From Desulfobaculum xiamenense (lineage in GTDB: Bacteria; Desulfobacterota; Desulfovibrionia; Desulfovibrionales; Desulfovibrionaceae), in the NCBI RefSeq assembly GCF_011927665.1, contig NZ_JAATJA010000002.1:434001-498000 (forward strand): a DNA stretch of 64,000 bases, written 5' to 3'. Of the stretch, positions 62,303 to 64,000 are shown one piece after another. Under the pieces are notes generated by a model. The model made no database searches, had not been told where the DNA came from, and was given only the letters and a program-made list of their open reading frames with translations. The translations under genes were made by a program, and so were the position numbers. The first letter of the stretch is position 1, and every line of letters starts with the position of its first letter.

Positions 62303-64000
62303 TGGCGCGAAGCCCCATGTGTGTGACTGCGCGGCCTTGCCCCGCCTATATCTTCGGCCATGCGCAGTTCATTGGCGGTGGCGAGGAGAGCGGGGTGGCC
62401 CTGGTGCGCGGGCTGGACCGCGCGCGCTTCGATCCCTTGGCCGTGGTGCCCGGTCCCGGTGCCGTGGCCGGGCGTCTGCGCGATGCCGGGGTGCGTACCG
62501 TGGAGGCGGCCATGCCCTCGCCGTTGCGCCACCCGCTGCGCTTCATGCGGTCCGTTGTCCGGCTGGCGCGAACCCTGCGCGACGCCGGAGCGGACATCCT
62601 GCATGCCTCGACCTCGCGCAGTGCGCTGTATGCCGCGCTGGCCGGGCGCATGCTCAACTGTCCCGTCGTGTGGCACGTGCGGGAATCCAAGACCGATTTC
62701 GCCCCCTACGATTTGCTGCTCGCCCTCGGTGCGAACCGCGTGGTCTGCGTGTCCGCCGCCGTGCGCGACATGCGCTTCTCGCGCTTCGGTCCGTTGGTCC
62801 GCGACAGGCTGACCGTCATCCGCAATGGCGTTGATGCCGCATTTTTCGACAACACGCCAAAACTGCGCCGCGCTGGGCGCGAGCGCCTTGGTGCGGGGCC
62901 GGATGAGGTGCTGTTCGGCATGCTTGGCAGCTACGTGCCGCGCAAGGGGCACGCCTTTCTGCTACGTTCGCTGGCGCGGGCCGTGGGTGGGGCCTTGCCG
63001 CCCGTGCGGCTGGTGCTGGCCGGGAACATGATCGACGCGGCCGTGCTGCGCGAGGTGAGACGGCTCGCCGCCGTGCCGGAGCTTCACGGGCGGGTGGACG
63101 TGTTCGGGCCGCACGACGATCCACGCGCGCTGTTGGCCGCCCTCGACGTCTTCGTCCTTCCCTCGACAGGCGAGGGGTTGAGCCGTGCGCTCATGGAGGC
63201 GATGAGCATGGGCCTGCCCGTGGCCGCCACGGATATTCCCGAGACGCGCGAGGGCGCGCCGCCGCCCGTGCATGCCCTTGTGGCTCCCCTAGGCGACGAG
63301 GAGGCCATGGCCCGCATTCTGCGGCGGCTGGCCGAGGACGGGCCGCTTCGCGAGCGCATGGGCCGCGCCAACCGCGAACGTGCGGTGACCCGCTTTGCCA
63401 TTGGCGACCATGTGCGGCGCGTGCAGGGGCTGTACGAGGGATTGTCCGTGATGTGCGGGATGGCGTGCGACGGCATGGGACCGCGCAGGACGCCGCGCGT
63501 GCGGCGGCTAGCGCGTGGGGGCGGCCGTGGGCTTCGTTGGGCGGTGGGCGCGGCGCTTGGCCTGCTGCCGCGCCTTGCGCTTCGGTCCCCATGCGCCGGA
63601 CGTGGGGAGGTGCTGGCGGTGGCCCCTGCGGACGCGGCGGACATGGCACAGGCGCTGCCCGGATTGGCCATGCTCGCCCGCAGCGTTTCGGGCGGCGTGG
63701 ATGTGCTTGCCCATGGCGCGTCGGCGGAACTTGCGCGGCTTGTGCCGGGGTGTCGTGTGGTGCATGGGTTCGTGCGCGGCGTGTCCGGCGTGTTCTGTGC
63801 GGCGCGGGCCGTGCGGGCCGCGGGCTATGGCGTGGTGTGCGATTTTTCGACGGACGGGGCGCTTGGGCCGCCCGTAGCCGCGCGGCTTGGGGGAGCGCCC
63901 TGCGTCGGCCTTGCGGGGGGCGGGCGCGAGCGCGAGCCGTTTTTGTCCGTGGCCGTGTCCGCCCTGCCGGGGCCAAATCCCGGAGCCTGCGCCTTCACGG
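62299..64000 (+). CDS. Fused glycosyltransferase: GT4 domain followed by GT9 (heptosyltransferase-like) domain (3' end outside window)
   Basis: The frame runs without a stop from the ATG at 62299 (overlapping the previous stop) to the end of the window, 567 residues. Residues 1-385 are a GT4 enzyme (FIGGGEESGVALVRGLD, MLGSYVPRKGHAFLL, LPSTGEGLSRALMEAMSMG). After a basic linker, residues 430-567 look like the start of a GT9 ADP-heptose transferase: a short strand and helix (EVLAVAPADAADMAQALP), then GVVCDFSTDGALGPPVAARL and GAPCVGLAGGG. GT4-GT9 fusions are unusual, and the combination suggests lipopolysaccharide core or related glycan synthesis. Confidence 0.75.
   Translation, partial: MMARSPMCVTARPCPAYIFGHAQFIGGGEESGVALVRGLDRARFDPLAVVPGPGAVAGRLRDAGVRTVEAAMPSPLRHPLRFMRSVVRLARTLRDAGADILHASTSRSALYAALAGRMLNCPVVWHVRESKTDFAPYDLLLALGANRVVCVSAAVRDMRFSRFGPLVRDRLTVIRNGVDAAFFDNTPKLRRAGRERLGAGPDEVLFGMLGSYVPRKGHAFLLRSLARAVGGALPPVRLVLAGNMIDAAVLREVRRLAAVPELHGRVDVFGPHDDPRALLAALDVFVLPSTGEGLSRALMEAMSMGLPVAATDIPETREGAPPPVHALVAPLGDEEAMARILRRLAEDGPLRERMGRANRERAVTRFAIGDHVRRVQGLYEGLSVMCGMACDGMGPRRTPRVRRLARGGGRGLRWAVGAALGLLPRLALRSPCAGRGEVLAVAPADAADMAQALPGLAMLARSVSGGVDVLAHGASAELARLVPGCRVVHGFVRGVSGVFCAARAVRAAGYGVVCDFSTDGALGPPVAARLGGAPCVGLAGGGREREPFLSVAVSALPGPNPGACAFT

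Overview
The window is GC-rich and densely packed, and it reads like a chromosome segment of an anaerobic, sulfate-reducer-like deltaproteobacterium, most likely Desulfovibrionales (my inference; there is no rRNA here to settle it). The signs are a reductive dehalogenase, multihaem c-type cytochromes feeding periplasmic oxidoreductases, a Ros/MucR zinc-finger regulator, a sigma-54 activator, and a long YeiH-type transporter.

Layout. 1-5.5 kb: the 3' end of a reductive dehalogenase gene (rdhA), a NapG/NapH-like iron-sulfur electron-transfer pair, a threefold 228-bp tandem repeat, and a threonine-phosphate decarboxylase/cobyric acid synthase fusion gene for corrinoid synthesis. 5.8-9.8 kb: MucR-type regulator, FetAB-type exporter, purE and purD. 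9.9-17.5 kb (minus strand): RND efflux pump and adaptor, small DUF2892-type membrane proteins, and a Dpp/Opp-type permease pair. 18.0-24.1 kb: an AT-richer accessory segment that begins at tRNA-Ala(GGC). It holds purT, a decayed tRNA-Ala 3' half, and a tight four-gene envelope operon of unknown function (OmpA-like lipoprotein, four-helix membrane protein with coiled coils, exported protein, glycine-zipper lipoprotein). 24.1-34.1 kb: a second RND pump, ferredoxin-nitroreductase, RarD, Tag, an ACT-domain/UPF0210 pair, and a second identical tRNA-Ala. 34.5-42.6 kb: a sigma-54 activator divergent from a four-gene periplasmic respiratory operon. 43-57 kb: glyA, a chemoreceptor, ilvBN with an attenuation leader, a YeiH-type transporter, a diguanylate cyclase, glnS and a MocR-type regulator. 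57.9-64 kb: a translationally coupled run of five glycosyltransferase genes that leaves the window.

The most striking system is at 36.7-42.6 kb. A Tat-exported flavoprotein of the fumarate/urocanate reductase type, a Sec-exported member of the histidine/phenylalanine ammonia-lyase family, a tetrahaem cytochrome c, and a seven-haem c/cytochrome b membrane protein form one operon. Upstream are a good -24/-12 promoter and three repeated operator-like sites. I infer a self-contained respiration: the lyase would release ammonia from an amino acid in the periplasm to give an enoate such as urocanate or cinnamate, and the flavoprotein would reduce that enoate with electrons from menaquinol. The lyase lacks the Ala-Ser-Gly triad that normally forms the MIO electrophile and has Glu-Cys-Asp there, so its chemistry is open. 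Five dispersed hairpin-rich repeat loci lie between transcription units across the window.
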